Shown piece by piece: positions 45,241 to 54,165 of a DNA stretch of 64,000 nt (positions within the stretch are counted from its first letter, which is position 1; the number at the start of each line of letters is the position of its first letter). The notes beneath the pieces were generated by a model. The model saw nothing but the letters and a program-made list of their open reading frames with translations, searched no databases and was not told the DNA's origin. A program made the position numbers and the translations under genes. This DNA comes from Roseisolibacter agri (GTDB lineage Bacteria; Gemmatimonadota; Gemmatimonadetes; Gemmatimonadales; Gemmatimonadaceae): the NCBI RefSeq assembly GCF_030159095.1, contig NZ_BRXS01000002.1:806001-870000 (forward strand), written 5' to 3'.

Positions 45241-46401
45241 TCAGAGGAACTCGACCTCCACGCCGGGGGCGAGCGCCGACGCCAGGAACAGCGCGTCCCA
45301 GTTCGTCAGCCGCACGCACCCGTGCGACTGCCCGCTCCCCACGCGCGCCGGCTCGGGCGTCCCGTGGATCCCGATGTGCGCCTTCGAGAGCTGGATCCAC
45401 ACCACGCCCACCGGCGAGTTGGGGCCCGGCGGCAGGTCCGCGGTGCGCCCCTTCACGCTCGCGTCGCCCGCCAGCACGCGCGGGTTGTACTGGTACCACG
45501 GATAGCGCGTGATGCTGCGCACCTTCAGCAGCCCCGTCGGCGACGGCGTCTGCGTCGAGCCGACGCTCGCCCGCAGCGCGAACAGCAGCCCGCCGTCGGC
45601 ATCGTACCCGTGCAGCATGCCGAGGCGCTTGTCGACGACCAGACGCGCCGGCGCGGCGCGCGGCGGCAGCCGCCAGACGTTCGGCACCACGAGCACCGTC
45701 CCCGGCACGACCTTCTCCAGGTCCACGCCCGGGTTCAGCTCCTTCAGCACGATCGGCGTCGTGTGGAAGCGCTCCGCGAGCCGCTCCGCCACCGTCTCGT
45801 AGCCCAGCCACTCGAGCTTCGCCTTGTCGTGGTAGCCCGCGGGGATCTTGCGCAGGGGGGCGCGCAGGTCGTCGCGCGAGATGCGGTAGTCCACGAGCGT
45901 CGGCCGCTCCTGCGCGGCCGCCACCAGGCGCGCGTAGGTGTCGGCGTTCACCGCCTCCCCGGCGCCCAGGCCGTGCGCCTTGCGGAAGGCCCGCACCGCC
46001 GCGCGCGTCCCCGCCTGCCAGCGTCCGTCCAGCACCCCGGGCGAGAAGCCCGCGGCGCCCAGCAGCACCTGCACGTGCAGCACGCGCGGCCCCGTGCCCC
46101 CCGACACCGGCAGCCGCACGGGCGCCCGCACGGCCTCCGCCGCCAGCCAGCTGGCGCGCGGCGCCGCCGCGCGGTCCGCGGGCGGCGCACTGTCCACGCG
46201 CACGCTGTCCATGCGCGAGGTGTCCAGACGCAGGCTGTCGCGGCGCGCGCTGTCCGCCCGTACCGAATCGACGCGCAGCGTGTCCGGCGCGGGCGGCCGA
46301 CGGGTGGTGTCGGCGGGCGGCTGGGCCGCGGCGAGGGCGGGCGCCGCGACGGCGGACAGGGCGAGCAGGGCGAGCAGGGCGCGAACGACGGGGGGCAGCA
46401 T
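45241..46401 (-). CDS. L,D-transpeptidase with peptidoglycan-binding domain
   Basis: A 386-residue exported protein: signal peptide (~1-26), a Pro/Arg/Asp low-complexity linker with repeated TLRVDSVRADS-type units (~35-75), a peptidoglycan-binding domain (~100-155, VQVLLGAAGFSPGVLDGRWQ), a LysM-like stretch (~195-245), and a YkuD domain (~255-386) with HGTPEPARVG and the catalytic SHGCVRL (Cys ~364). It forms 3-3 cross-links or attaches proteins to peptidoglycan in the periplasm. The start is ATG 46401 with AAGGA upstream. It ends at the edge of repeat A4. Confidence 0.93.
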   Translation of the reverse strand: MLPPVVRALLALLALSAVAAPALAAAQPPADTTRRPPAPDTLRVDSVRADSARRDSLRLDTSRMDSVRVDSAPPADRAAAPRASWLAAEAVRAPVRLPVSGGTGPRVLHVQVLLGAAGFSPGVLDGRWQAGTRAAVRAFRKAHGLGAGEAVNADTYARLVAAAQERPTLVDYRISRDDLRAPLRKIPAGYHDKAKLEWLGYETVAERLAERFHTTPIVLKELNPGVDLEKVVPGTVLVVPNVWRLPPRAAPARLVVDKRLGMLHGYDADGGLLFALRASVGSTQTPSPTGLLKVRSITRYPWYQYNPRVLAGDASVKGRTADLPPGPNSPVGVVWIQLSKAHIGIHGTPEPARVGSGQSHGCVRLTNWDALFLASALAPGVEVEFL

Positions 46402-46611
46402 CGGTCCTTCGAGTGAACGCAGGGTCACAGTCTAGCCGTTTCCGACGCGCCACGCTGCATCGCCGCAACGCACCGTCGTGCACCCCCGGGAAACGACGCG
46501 GCGCCCCCGGCCGTTCCGCCGGCCGGAGGCTGGCGCGACTGGACAGGTCCCGCGCGCGGGGCGAGCGTACCTCGCCCGCTCCGGGTGCCGCACGCCTCAC
46601 CTTCGTCCCGC

Positions 46612-49600
46612 ATGGCGAACCGCAGTACGCTGGCCTCCCCCCGACCCGAGCCGACCGCCGCCGAGCGGCTGTTCGCCGGCGGCGGCGAGATGGGCGCGCT
46701 GATGCGCGCGCACGACTGGGCCGCCACGCCGCTGGGGCCACCCGAGACGTGGCCGCAGAGCCTCGCGACCGCCGTGCGCATCCTGCTCACGTCGCGCTTC
46801 GCGATGTGGATGGGGTGGGGCCCCGACCTCACCTTCCTCTACAACGACGCCTACGGGCGCATGACGCTCGGCGCCAAGCACCCGTGGGCGCTGGGGCGGC
46901 CGTCGCGCGAGGTGTGGGCGGAGATCTGGGCCGACATCGGCCCGCGCATCCAGTCGGTGCTCGACACCGGACGGGCGACGTGGGACGAGCAGCTGCTCCT
47001 CTACCTCGAGCGCAGCGGCTACTCCGAGGAGACGTACCACACCTTCTCGTACAGCCCCCTCGCCGACGACGCGGGCGCGGTCGCGGGGCACCTGTGCGTC
47101 GTCACCGAGGTCACCGAGCGCGTCATCGGCGAGCGGCGGCTCGACACGCTGCGCCGGCTCTCGTCGGCGCTCGCCGCCGCGGGGCACGAGGAGGCCGACG
47201 TCCTCGCCGCCGCGTCGGCGTCGCTCGCGGACGCGGGGCGCGACCTGCCGTTCACGCTCGCGTATCTCTTCGACGACGACGGCGGCGCGCGCCTCGTCGC
47301 CGCGTCGGGGCTCGCGGTGGGACACCCGGCCGCGCCCGCGCGCATCCCGGCGGGCGACGCGCACGCCGTGTGGCCCGCGGACGCGATGCGCACGGCGCCG
47401 GCGACGCGCGTCGTCGACGACCTCGCCGCACTGCCGGCCGCGCGCGCCGCGCTCGTGCCGCTCGCGCGGCAGGGCGAGGAGAGCCCGGCGGGCTTCGTCG
47501 TCGCCGCGCTCAGCCCGCACCGCGTGTTCGACGAGGCGTACGCGGGCTTCGTGGAGCTCGTCGCCGGCCAGCTCGCGGCGAGCCTCGCCAACGCCCGCGC
47601 GTACGAGGCCGAGCGGCGCCGCGCCGCCGCGCTGGCGGAGCTGGACCGCGCCAAGACCGCGTTCTTCTCCAACGTCAGCCACGAGTTCCGCACGCCGCTG
47701 ACGCTCATGCTCGGCCCCGCGGAGGACGCGCTCGCCGATCCGACCACGGTGCCGGAGAACCGCGTCCGGCTGGAGCTCGTGCACCGCAACGCGCTGCGGC
47801 TGCTGCGGCTCGTGAACTCGCTGCTCGACTTCTCGCGCATCGAGGCGGGGCGCATCGAGGCCGTGTACGAGCCGACCGACGTCGCCGTCCTGACCGCCGA
47901 GCTGGCGAGCGCGTTCCGCTCGGCGTGCGAGCGCGCGGGGCTGGCGCTGACGGTGGACGCGCCGCCGCTGCCCGCGGGCCTGTCGACGGTGTACCTCGAC
48001 CACGACATGTGGGAGAAGGTCGTCCTCAACCTGCTGTCGAACGCGTTCAAGCACACGTTCGCGGGCGGCATCACGGTGCGCGTGCGGCCCGCCGACGATG
48101 GCGGCTTCGGCGACGCGGTCGAGGTGACCGTCGAGGACACGGGCGTCGGCATCGCGCCGGACGAGCTGCCGCGCATCTTCGACCGCTTCCACCGTGTGGC
48201 CAACGCGCGCAGCCGCACGCACGAGGGCACCGGCATCGGCCTCGCGCTCGTGCAGGAGCTGGTGCAGCGCCACGGCGGCACCATCGACGTCGCGAGCACG
48301 CCGGGCGTCGGCACGCGCTTCACGGTCCGGCTGCGCCCCGGCACCGCGCACCTGCCGGCGGAGCGCCTGGGCCCCGCGGGCGCGCGGCGCGCGCATGCGT
48401 CCACCGCCACCGGCGCCGCGCCCTTCGTGCAGGAGGCGCTGCGCTGGCTGCCGCAGACGACGGGCGAGCATGGCGTCGTCTCGGTGTCGTCCACCGGGAA
48501 CGGTGCGCGGCCGGCCGTCGCGCATCCCGGCGCGCGCGTGCTGCTCGCCGACGACAACGCCGACATGCGCGAGTACGTCGCGCGCCTGCTGGCCGCGCAG
48601 GGCTGGGACGTGGACGGCGTGGCCGACGGGCAGGCAGCGCTCGACGCGGCGCGCGCGCGGCGGCCCGACCTCGTGCTGAGCGACGTGATGATGCCGCGGC
48701 TCGACGGCTTCGGGCTGCTGCGCGCGCTGCGCGACGATCCGGCGCTGCGCGACCTGCCGGTGATCCTCCTCTCCGCGCGCGCGGGCGAGGAGGCACGCGT
48801 GGAGGGCGTGCAGTCCGGCGCCGACGACTACCTGGTGAAGCCGTTCGCCGCGCAGGAGCTGGTGGCGCGCGTGGGCGCGCACCTCTCGCTCGCGCGCCTG
48901 CGGCGCGAGGCCGAGACGACGCTGCGCGAGAGCGAGGCGCGCTTCCGCAACATGGCGGACCATGCGCCGGTGATGCTCTGGGTCACCGAGGCCGACGGCG
49001 GCTGCTCGTTCCTCAACCACGCATGGTACGCCTTCACCGGCCAGACGGCGGAGACGGGGCTCGGCTTCGGCTGGCTGGAGGCCGTGCACCCCGACGACCG
49101 CGAGCGCTCGAGCGACGTGTTCCTCGACGCCAACGCGCGGCACGCGCCGTTCCGCCTGGAGTACCGGCTGCGCCGCACCGACGGCGAGTACCGGCGCATG
49201 GTGGACGCCGCGGCCCCGCGCTTCGGCGACGCGGGGGAGTTCCTGGGCTACATCGGCTCGGTGGTGGACGTCGAGGAGCGCGCGCGGCTGCTGGACGCGG
49301 AGCGCGCCGCGCGTCACGAGGCCGAGACCGCGCGCGCGGAGGCCGAGGCGGCCAACCGCGCGAAGAGCGAGTTCCTCGCTGTGATGTCGCACGAGCTGCG
49401 CACGCCGCTGAACGCGATCGGTGGCTACGCCGAGCTGCTGGAGATGGGGATCCGCGGCCCGGTGACGGACGAGCAGCGCGACGACCTCGCGCGCATCCAG
49501 AAGAGCCAGCAGCACCTGCTGGGCCTCATCAACGACGTGCTGAACTACGCGCGCGTCGAGACGGGCAACGTGCGCTACAGCATCGACGCCGTGCCGGTGG

Positions 49601-50037
49601 ACGAGTCGATCGCGACGGCGGAGGCGCTGGTGGCGCCGCAGGTGCGTGCGCGCGGGCTGACGCTGGAGTACGCCGGCTGCGACCGCGCGCTGACCGTGCG
49701 CGCGGATGCCGAGAAGCTGCGGCAGGTGCTGCTCAACCTGCTGACGAACGCGGTCAAGTTCACCGCGCCGGGCGGCCGCATCACCATCGGCTGCGAGACC
49801 GACGCCGCGCGCGTGCGCATCACCGTCGCCGACACCGGCATCGGCGTGTCGCCGGACAAGCTGACGAGCATCTTCGAGCCGTTCGTGCAGGTGAACCCGC
49901 GCCTCACGCGCACGCAGGACGGCGTGGGGCTCGGCCTCGCGATCAGCCGCGACCTCGCGCGCGGCATGGGCGGCGACCTCACCGTCGCCAGCCAGGTCGG
50001 CGTGGGCAGCACCTTCACCCTCACCCTCTCCCGCTGA
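46612..50037 (+). CDS. Double-core hybrid histidine kinase
   Basis: A 1141-residue soluble protein with two complete kinase cores. Order: PAS (~30-165, MWMGWGPDLTFLYNDAYG), GAF (~175-335), DHp 1 (SHEFRTPLTLMLGPAEDAL, His ~356), HATPase 1 (EGTGIGLALVQEL), receiver (LADDNADM, Asp ~690 in LSDVMMPRLDG), PAS (~780-890), DHp 2 (SHELRTPLNAIGGYAELLEM, His ~926), HATPase 2 (GVGLGLAISRDLARG). The internal receiver sits between the cores and could be phosphorylated by core 1 and regulate core 2. The second core closely matches the kinase at 36663. The start is ATG 46612. Confidence 0.92.
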   Translation: MANRSTLASPRPEPTAAERLFAGGGEMGALMRAHDWAATPLGPPETWPQSLATAVRILLTSRFAMWMGWGPDLTFLYNDAYGRMTLGAKHPWALGRPSREVWAEIWADIGPRIQSVLDTGRATWDEQLLLYLERSGYSEETYHTFSYSPLADDAGAVAGHLCVVTEVTERVIGERRLDTLRRLSSALAAAGHEEADVLAAASASLADAGRDLPFTLAYLFDDDGGARLVAASGLAVGHPAAPARIPAGDAHAVWPADAMRTAPATRVVDDLAALPAARAALVPLARQGEESPAGFVVAALSPHRVFDEAYAGFVELVAGQLAASLANARAYEAERRRAAALAELDRAKTAFFSNVSHEFRTPLTLMLGPAEDALADPTTVPENRVRLELVHRNALRLLRLVNSLLDFSRIEAGRIEAVYEPTDVAVLTAELASAFRSACERAGLALTVDAPPLPAGLSTVYLDHDMWEKVVLNLLSNAFKHTFAGGITVRVRPADDGGFGDAVEVTVEDTGVGIAPDELPRIFDRFHRVANARSRTHEGTGIGLALVQELVQRHGGTIDVASTPGVGTRFTVRLRPGTAHLPAERLGPAGARRAHASTATGAAPFVQEALRWLPQTTGEHGVVSVSSTGNGARPAVAHPGARVLLADDNADMREYVARLLAAQGWDVDGVADGQAALDAARARRPDLVLSDVMMPRLDGFGLLRALRDDPALRDLPVILLSARAGEEARVEGVQSGADDYLVKPFAAQELVARVGAHLSLARLRREAETTLRESEARFRNMADHAPVMLWVTEADGGCSFLNHAWYAFTGQTAETGLGFGWLEAVHPDDRERSSDVFLDANARHAPFRLEYRLRRTDGEYRRMVDAAAPRFGDAGEFLGYIGSVVDVEERARLLDAERAARHEAETARAEAEAANRAKSEFLAVMSHELRTPLNAIGGYAELLEMGIRGPVTDEQRDDLARIQKSQQHLLGLINDVLNYARVETGNVRYSIDAVPVDESIATAEALVAPQVRARGLTLEYAGCDRALTVRADAEKLRQVLLNLLTNAVKFTAPGGRITIGCETDAARVRITVADTGIGVSPDKLTSIFEPFVQVNPRLTRTQDGVGLGLAISRDLARGMGGDLTVASQVGVGSTFTLTLSR

Positions 50038-50039
50038 CC

Positions 50040-51464
50040 ATGCGTCGCGTCCTTCCGCTGCTGTTCGCATTAGCCGCACCGCTCGCCACTCCGCTCGCCG
50101 CGCAATCGACCCTGACCGCGCACCAGCAGCTCGCGCGCGCGGTCTACAAGGAGCTGGTCGAGATCAACACGGTGGACTCCGTGGGCTCGACGACGCGGGC
50201 CGCGCAGGCGATGGCCGCGCGCTTCCGCGCCGCGGGCTTCCCGGCGGCCGACGTGCGCGTGCTGGTGCCGCAGGGGAAGCCGAGCAAGGGCAACCTGGTC
50301 GTGCGCTACCGCGGCCGCGGGCAGGGGAAGCCGATCCTGCTGCTGGCGCACCTCGACGTCGTCGCCGCGAACCGCAGCGACTGGCCGCGCGACCCGTTCG
50401 TGCTGCACGAGGAGAACGGCTACTTCCTCGGGCGCGGCACGGCCGACGACAAGGCGATGGCGGCGATGTTCGTCGCCAACCTGCTGAAGTGGAAGCGCGA
50501 GGGGTGGACGCCCGACCGCGACCTCGTGCTCGCGCTCACCGCCGACGAGGAGGGCGGCGACGCGAACGGCGTGTCGTGGCTGCTCGCCAACCATCGCCCG
50601 CTGATCGAGGCCGCGTACGCGATCAACGAGGGCGGCGGCGGCACGCTGGACGGGCCGGGGCCGGACGCGCGCCCGCTGTTCCACTCCATCCAGGCGGCGG
50701 AGAAGGTCTACACCGACTACGCGCTGTCCGTCGCGAACACCGGCGGCCACTCCAGCGTGCCGCGCGCCGACAACGCGATCTACCGGCTGGCGGAGGCGCT
50801 GGGCCGGCTGTCGCGCTTCCGCTTCCCGGTGGCGCTCAACCCGGTGACGCGCGGCTTCTTCGAGGAGACGGCGAAGGTCGAGCCACGCGCCGAGATGGCG
50901 GCGGCGATGCGCGCGCTGGTCGCGAACCCGGGCGACTCCGCGGCCGCGGCGACGCTGTCGCGCGACGACCGCTACGCGTCGATGCTGCGCACGACCTGCG
51001 TCGCGACGCGGCTCGGCGGCGGGCACGCGAACAACGCGCTGCCGCAGATGGCGACGGCGAACGTGAACTGCCGCATCGCGCCGACGTCGGGCTCCGAGGA
51101 GACGATGCGCGTGCTCACGGGCGTGTTCGCGGACACCGCGGTGCACGTGCGGATGCTCGAGGCGCCGCGGGTCGGCGTGGCGCCGAGCGCGATCGAGCCG
51201 GCGGTGCTGTCGGAGGCGAGGGCGCTGACGAAGCAGATGTTCGGCGACATCCCCGTGATCCCGACGATGTCCACCGGCGCGACCGACGGGCGGCAGCTGC
51301 GCGAGGCCGGGATCCCGACGTTCGGCGTCAGCGGCATCTTCTCGTCGCCCGGCGAGACCAACTCGCACGGCCGCGACGAGAAGCTGCGCGTGCGCTCGTT
51401 CTACCAGGGGCTCGACTTCCTCGACCAGCTCGTGCGGCGACTGGCGGGCGCGCCGCGCACCTGA
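50040..51464 (+). CDS. Secreted M20-family metallopeptidase
   Basis: A 474-residue protein with a signal peptide (~1-21, cleavage near PLAAQS). The di-zinc site is complete: LLAHLDVV (His/Asp), GRGTADDK (bridging Asp), TADEEGG (catalytic Glu and ligand Glu), the dimerisation lid NTGGHSSVP, and a late NSHGRDEK (His ligand). It cleaves C-terminal or dipeptide bonds, or N-acyl amino acids. It follows the double kinase by 2 bases. It converges with the glycolipid-binding gene with a 16-base gap holding a CCTGTACAGG palindrome. Confidence 0.93.
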   Translation: MRRVLPLLFALAAPLATPLAAQSTLTAHQQLARAVYKELVEINTVDSVGSTTRAAQAMAARFRAAGFPAADVRVLVPQGKPSKGNLVVRYRGRGQGKPILLLAHLDVVAANRSDWPRDPFVLHEENGYFLGRGTADDKAMAAMFVANLLKWKREGWTPDRDLVLALTADEEGGDANGVSWLLANHRPLIEAAYAINEGGGGTLDGPGPDARPLFHSIQAAEKVYTDYALSVANTGGHSSVPRADNAIYRLAEALGRLSRFRFPVALNPVTRGFFEETAKVEPRAEMAAAMRALVANPGDSAAAATLSRDDRYASMLRTTCVATRLGGGHANNALPQMATANVNCRIAPTSGSEETMRVLTGVFADTAVHVRMLEAPRVGVAPSAIEPAVLSEARALTKQMFGDIPVIPTMSTGATDGRQLREAGIPTFGVSGIFSSPGETNSHGRDEKLRVRSFYQGLDFLDQLVRRLAGAPRT

Positions 51465-51480
51465 GCGCGCCTGTACAGGC

Positions 51481-52053
51481 TCACGCGTCCTCGGCCACCC
51501 ACCGGTCGCCGTAGCGCGTCACGAGCCCGTGGGCGTCCACGTCGAGCGTCGCGCGGAACGCGCCGCCGCCGCTCGCGAACGCCCACGTGCGCTCGGCGGT
51601 GCGCGTGTACGTCTGCGACAGCACCTCGAGCGTGAGCTCCGGAAAGCGCAGCCACGCGGTGCGCACCGGCCCCGCCTCGCCCACCGCGAGCGCCAGGCGC
51701 CGGATGGGCAGCAGGTTGGTGGACGGGCTGAAGCCGTAGTCGACGTCCACGCACCCGTCGACGGCGGGGCAGCGCACGCCGTTCAGCGTCCACCGGTCGT
51801 CGGCGTCGCGCGCGAGCGCGAGCTCCACGTCGCGCGCGCCGATCCGTCCCTGCACGGTGCCGGCGCGCGTGCGCCACGCGGCGTCGCAGTCCACCGTGTG
51901 GCGCAAGGCGACCGCGTCGCCGTCGTGCCGGAGCGCGACGCTGCCCTCCAGCCGCCAGCCGTCGATCGTGCGGAGCAGGCGCACGCTCTCGTGGCCCGGC
52001 ACGTCGAGGCGCCGCCAGCAGACCGTGCGGACGAGCGTTGGCGATGCGCTCAC
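51481..52053 (-). CDS. Putative glycolipid-binding family protein (PF06475)
   Basis: A 190-residue protein matching the family from end to end: VCWRRLDVPGHESVRLLRT, GWRLEGSVAL, CDAAWRTRAGTVQG, WTLNGVRCPAVDGCVDVDYG, FSPSTNLLPIRRL, and a Tyr-rich LEVLSQTYTR. Family proteins have a barrel fold; the glycolipid role rests on few studies. The start is GTG 52053, overlapping the stop of the upstream oxidoreductase gene (GTGA), so the two are translationally coupled. Confidence 0.88.
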   Translation of the reverse strand: MSASPTLVRTVCWRRLDVPGHESVRLLRTIDGWRLEGSVALRHDGDAVALRHTVDCDAAWRTRAGTVQGRIGARDVELALARDADDRWTLNGVRCPAVDGCVDVDYGFSPSTNLLPIRRLALAVGEAGPVRTAWLRFPELTLEVLSQTYTRTAERTWAFASGGGAFRATLDVDAHGLVTRYGDRWVAEDA

Positions 52054-53117
52054 GCGCCGAGCGTCACGACGCGCCCTTCCGCCGCCGAGACGCGCGCGGC
52101 CTCGAGGATCTCGAGCCCCGCGATCGCGTCCTCGGGCGACACCGGCGGCGGCCCGCCGTTGCGCAGCGCGTCCACGATGCCCGCGTAGTAGCGCGGATAG
52201 CTGCCCGCGTGCGTGTGCACCGTCTCGCGCGCGTCGCCGGCGCCGAGCGTGCCCCAGCGCTCGGGCGGCTCCTCGCCCCAGCCGGCGCCCTCGGGACGCG
52301 CGCCGGCGCGCAGCGCGTCCTCCTGCGGATCGGCGTGGTGCTTCACGTACGCCGCGCGAGATCCGTACGCCGCGAAGCGCGGGCCGGGCACGCCGGCGAC
52401 CGTGCTCGCGTGCAGGTGCGACCGCAGCCCCGATGCGTGCGTCAGCGCGACGAACAGGTCGTCGGGCACGGTGACGTCGGGGTGCCGCCGGTCGAGCTCC
52501 GCGTACACGCTCCGCACGGGCCCGCCCAGCACGAGCGCCTGGTCCACCAGGTGCGTGCCGAGGTCGAGGTCGATCCCCTCGCCGTGCCGCTGCGCGTCGG
52601 GCGTGGTCCAGCGCGGCTTGGCGCTTGGCCGCCAGCGGTCGAAGCGCGACTCGAAGCGGTGCAGCGTGCCGAGCGCGCCGTCGTCCAGCAGGCGCCGCAG
52701 CGTGAGGAAGTCGCCGTCGAAGCGGCGGTTGTGGTAGGGCGCGACGAGCAGCCCGCGGCGGCGCGCCTCGTCGGCGACCGCGCGCGCGTCGGCCGCCGAC
52801 GTCGCGAAGGGCTTGTCCACCACCGCGTGCAGGCCGTGCGACAGCGCGGCCATCGCGAGCGGCGCGTGCGCGCCGTTCGGCGCGGCGATCACGACGAGGT
52901 CGAGCGCGTCGGCCATCGCCCAGAGCGCATCGGCGGTCGGGACGATGCGCGCGGTGGGATGCTCGCGCGCGGCCTGTCGCTGCCGCTCGGGGTCGCGCGT
53001 GACGATGGCGTCCAGCCGCAGCCCGTCGGTGACGGCGATGCACGGGGCGTGGAAGACCGCGCCGCCCAGCCCGTAGCCGATCAGTCCGACGCGCAGGACG
53101 TCGTCGTGAGAGTGCAT
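52050..53117 (-). CDS. Gfo/Idh/MocA-family oxidoreductase
   Basis: A 355-residue NAD(P)-dependent sugar-type dehydrogenase. The Rossmann motif is VGLIGYGLGGAVFH (~10-23), APNGAHAPLA follows, and the EKP-equivalent catalytic motif is VDKPFA (~103). The C-terminal beta-sheet domain has the DLGTHLVDQAL motif with a catalytic His (~185). Substrate unknown; this subgroup includes YhhX/VirE-like enzymes acting on inositol- or sugar-related compounds. It is coupled by GTGA to the glycolipid-binding gene. The 5' side abuts family B copy B4. Confidence 0.93.
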   Translation of the reverse strand: MHSHDDVLRVGLIGYGLGGAVFHAPCIAVTDGLRLDAIVTRDPERQRQAAREHPTARIVPTADALWAMADALDLVVIAAPNGAHAPLAMAALSHGLHAVVDKPFATSAADARAVADEARRRGLLVAPYHNRRFDGDFLTLRRLLDDGALGTLHRFESRFDRWRPSAKPRWTTPDAQRHGEGIDLDLGTHLVDQALVLGGPVRSVYAELDRRHPDVTVPDDLFVALTHASGLRSHLHASTVAGVPGPRFAAYGSRAAYVKHHADPQEDALRAGARPEGAGWGEEPPERWGTLGAGDARETVHTHAGSYPRYYAGIVDALRNGGPPPVSPEDAIAGLEILEAARVSAAEGRVVTLGA

Positions 53118-53290
53118 CGGAGAACGATATGGCGGAGGACGATGAGGCGGAGGACCGAAGAGCGTGAAACGATAAAGCGGATCTTCGCTTCAGGCGTCAA
53201 GCTCGAAGCGTCCGCTCTTCGTATCACGCCGTTCCGTCCTCCGTCGTTCCGTTCTCCGCACCACCGTTCTCCGCGATCATGGTCCTGAGC
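53118..53290. repeat. Family B intergenic palindrome, copy B4
   Basis: The left arm is GGCGGAGGACGATGA and related units, the inner stem is GCGTGAAACGATAAAGCGGA against TCCGCTCTTCGTATCACGC, the loop is CGCTTCAGGCGTCAAGCTCG, and the right arm is CGTTCCGTCCTCCG, TCGTTCCGTTCTCCG and ACCGTTCTCCG. It starts at the oxidoreductase start and runs into the 3' end of the NIF3-like gene, providing its last ~20 codons and stop. Confidence 0.88.
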
Positions 53291-53982
53291 GCGGGCCACA
53301 CCCCGCGTACCGCCTCCGCCAGTCGCGCCAGTGCCCACTCCTCCGCGCGCCGGTGCCCGACCGCGAAGACGTGCAGCTCCGCGCGCAGGGCGGCCTCGCG
53401 CGCGGGCGCACGCAGCTGCCCGGTCACGTAGGCGCCGGCGCCCAGGGCGGCCGCGCGCTCGACCAGCGCGGGCGTCATCGCGCGCGCCATCGCCACGCGC
53501 GCCGTCGGCGCGATCGCGCGGGACGGCGCCAGCTCGGCCTCCACGCCGCCGAAGGTGCGCACGAGCGCCGCGCGCAGCGTGTCCACGTCCACCCCGCCGC
53601 CCGCGCGCACCGTGCCCACGCTGCCCAGCGGATGCCCGTCGCGGTCGCCGAGCGAGTCGCGGGCGTCGCCGAGGGTGAGGGAGAGCGCGTCCGCCAGCTC
53701 GGGCGTGCGGCCGAAGCCGTAGCGCCGGTCGAAGGCGTCGTGGCTGGCCAGCACGCCCACCGCCGCCGGCCAGCGGTCGAGCGACAGCGCCCAGTGGCGG
53801 TGGAGCAGCACGGCGTCGAGCGCCGCCGCATCGACCCACGCGCGCAGCCCGGGCCACGGCTCCAGCGCGAGCCCCAGCCGCGCGACCGGCGCCGCGCGCT
53901 CGCGCAGCACGAGGACGGGGTCGTCCGCCGGCGCGAGGATCGCGTCGAGGCTCGCGGCGAGCGTGGTGAGGTCGGGATGCAC
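53224..53982 (-). CDS. NIF3-like (DUF34) metal-binding protein with repeat-encoded C-terminus
   Basis: A 252-residue protein. NIF3 features are DAVLLHRHWALSLDRWP (metal ligand region), FGRTPELADAL, AYVTGQLRAPAREAAL (the TGE-like motif) and the C-terminal ligand motif VGHRRAEEWALARL. Family members form hexameric toroids with a di-metal centre; one biochemical role reported for relatives is GTP cyclohydrolase-like, but most are unassigned. The last ~20 residues (AENGGAENGTTEDGTA) are translated from family B repeat units, so the native C-terminus may have been lost. The start is GTG 53982, directly before HPDLTTLAASLDAIL; no clear ribosome site. Confidence 0.8.
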   Translation of the reverse strand: MHPDLTTLAASLDAILAPADDPVLVLRERAAPVARLGLALEPWPGLRAWVDAAALDAVLLHRHWALSLDRWPAAVGVLASHDAFDRRYGFGRTPELADALSLTLGDARDSLGDRDGHPLGSVGTVRAGGGVDVDTLRAALVRTFGGVEAELAPSRAIAPTARVAMARAMTPALVERAAALGAGAYVTGQLRAPAREAALRAELHVFAVGHRRAEEWALARLAEAVRGVWPALRTMIAENGGAENGTTEDGTA

Positions 53983-53989
53983 GAAGGGG

Positions 53990-54165
53990 CCGAGGACGAT
54001 ACGGCGGGAAACGATACGGCGGAGGACGGAACGGCGTGTCACGGTGGAGCGCACTTGCTCCGCTTTCCCGTTCCACGCGGTATCGTTCGACGCCGTTCCG
54101 TCCTCCGCGGTTCCGTCCTCCTCCGTTCCGTTGTCCGTTTCATCGTGCTCCGCTTCCTCGGACGA
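53990..54165. repeat. Family B intergenic palindrome, copy B5
   Basis: The left arm is GGGAAACGATACGGCGGAGG, the inner stem is GCGTGTCACGGTGGAGCG against CGCTTTCCCGTTCCACGC with a short loop, and the right arm has GTTCCGTCCTCCGC units ending at TCATCGTGCTCCGCTTCCTC. It fills the divergent gap between the NIF3-like gene and the CopC-CopD gene, and overlaps the first codons of the latter. Confidence 0.82.

Noticed and set aside
44880-46416. Long plus-strand open frames opposite the L,D-transpeptidase, and similar antisense frames elsewhere
   Set aside because: They are Arg/Ala/His-rich products of high GC content opposite genes with clear domains; none shows a domain or ribosome site.
19708-54165. 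Family B elements as integron attC sites
   Set aside because: They are palindromic and bracket single genes, like attC, but lack GTTRRRY/RYYYAAC end cores, are made of 15-bp tandem units, and no integron integrase is encoded in the window.
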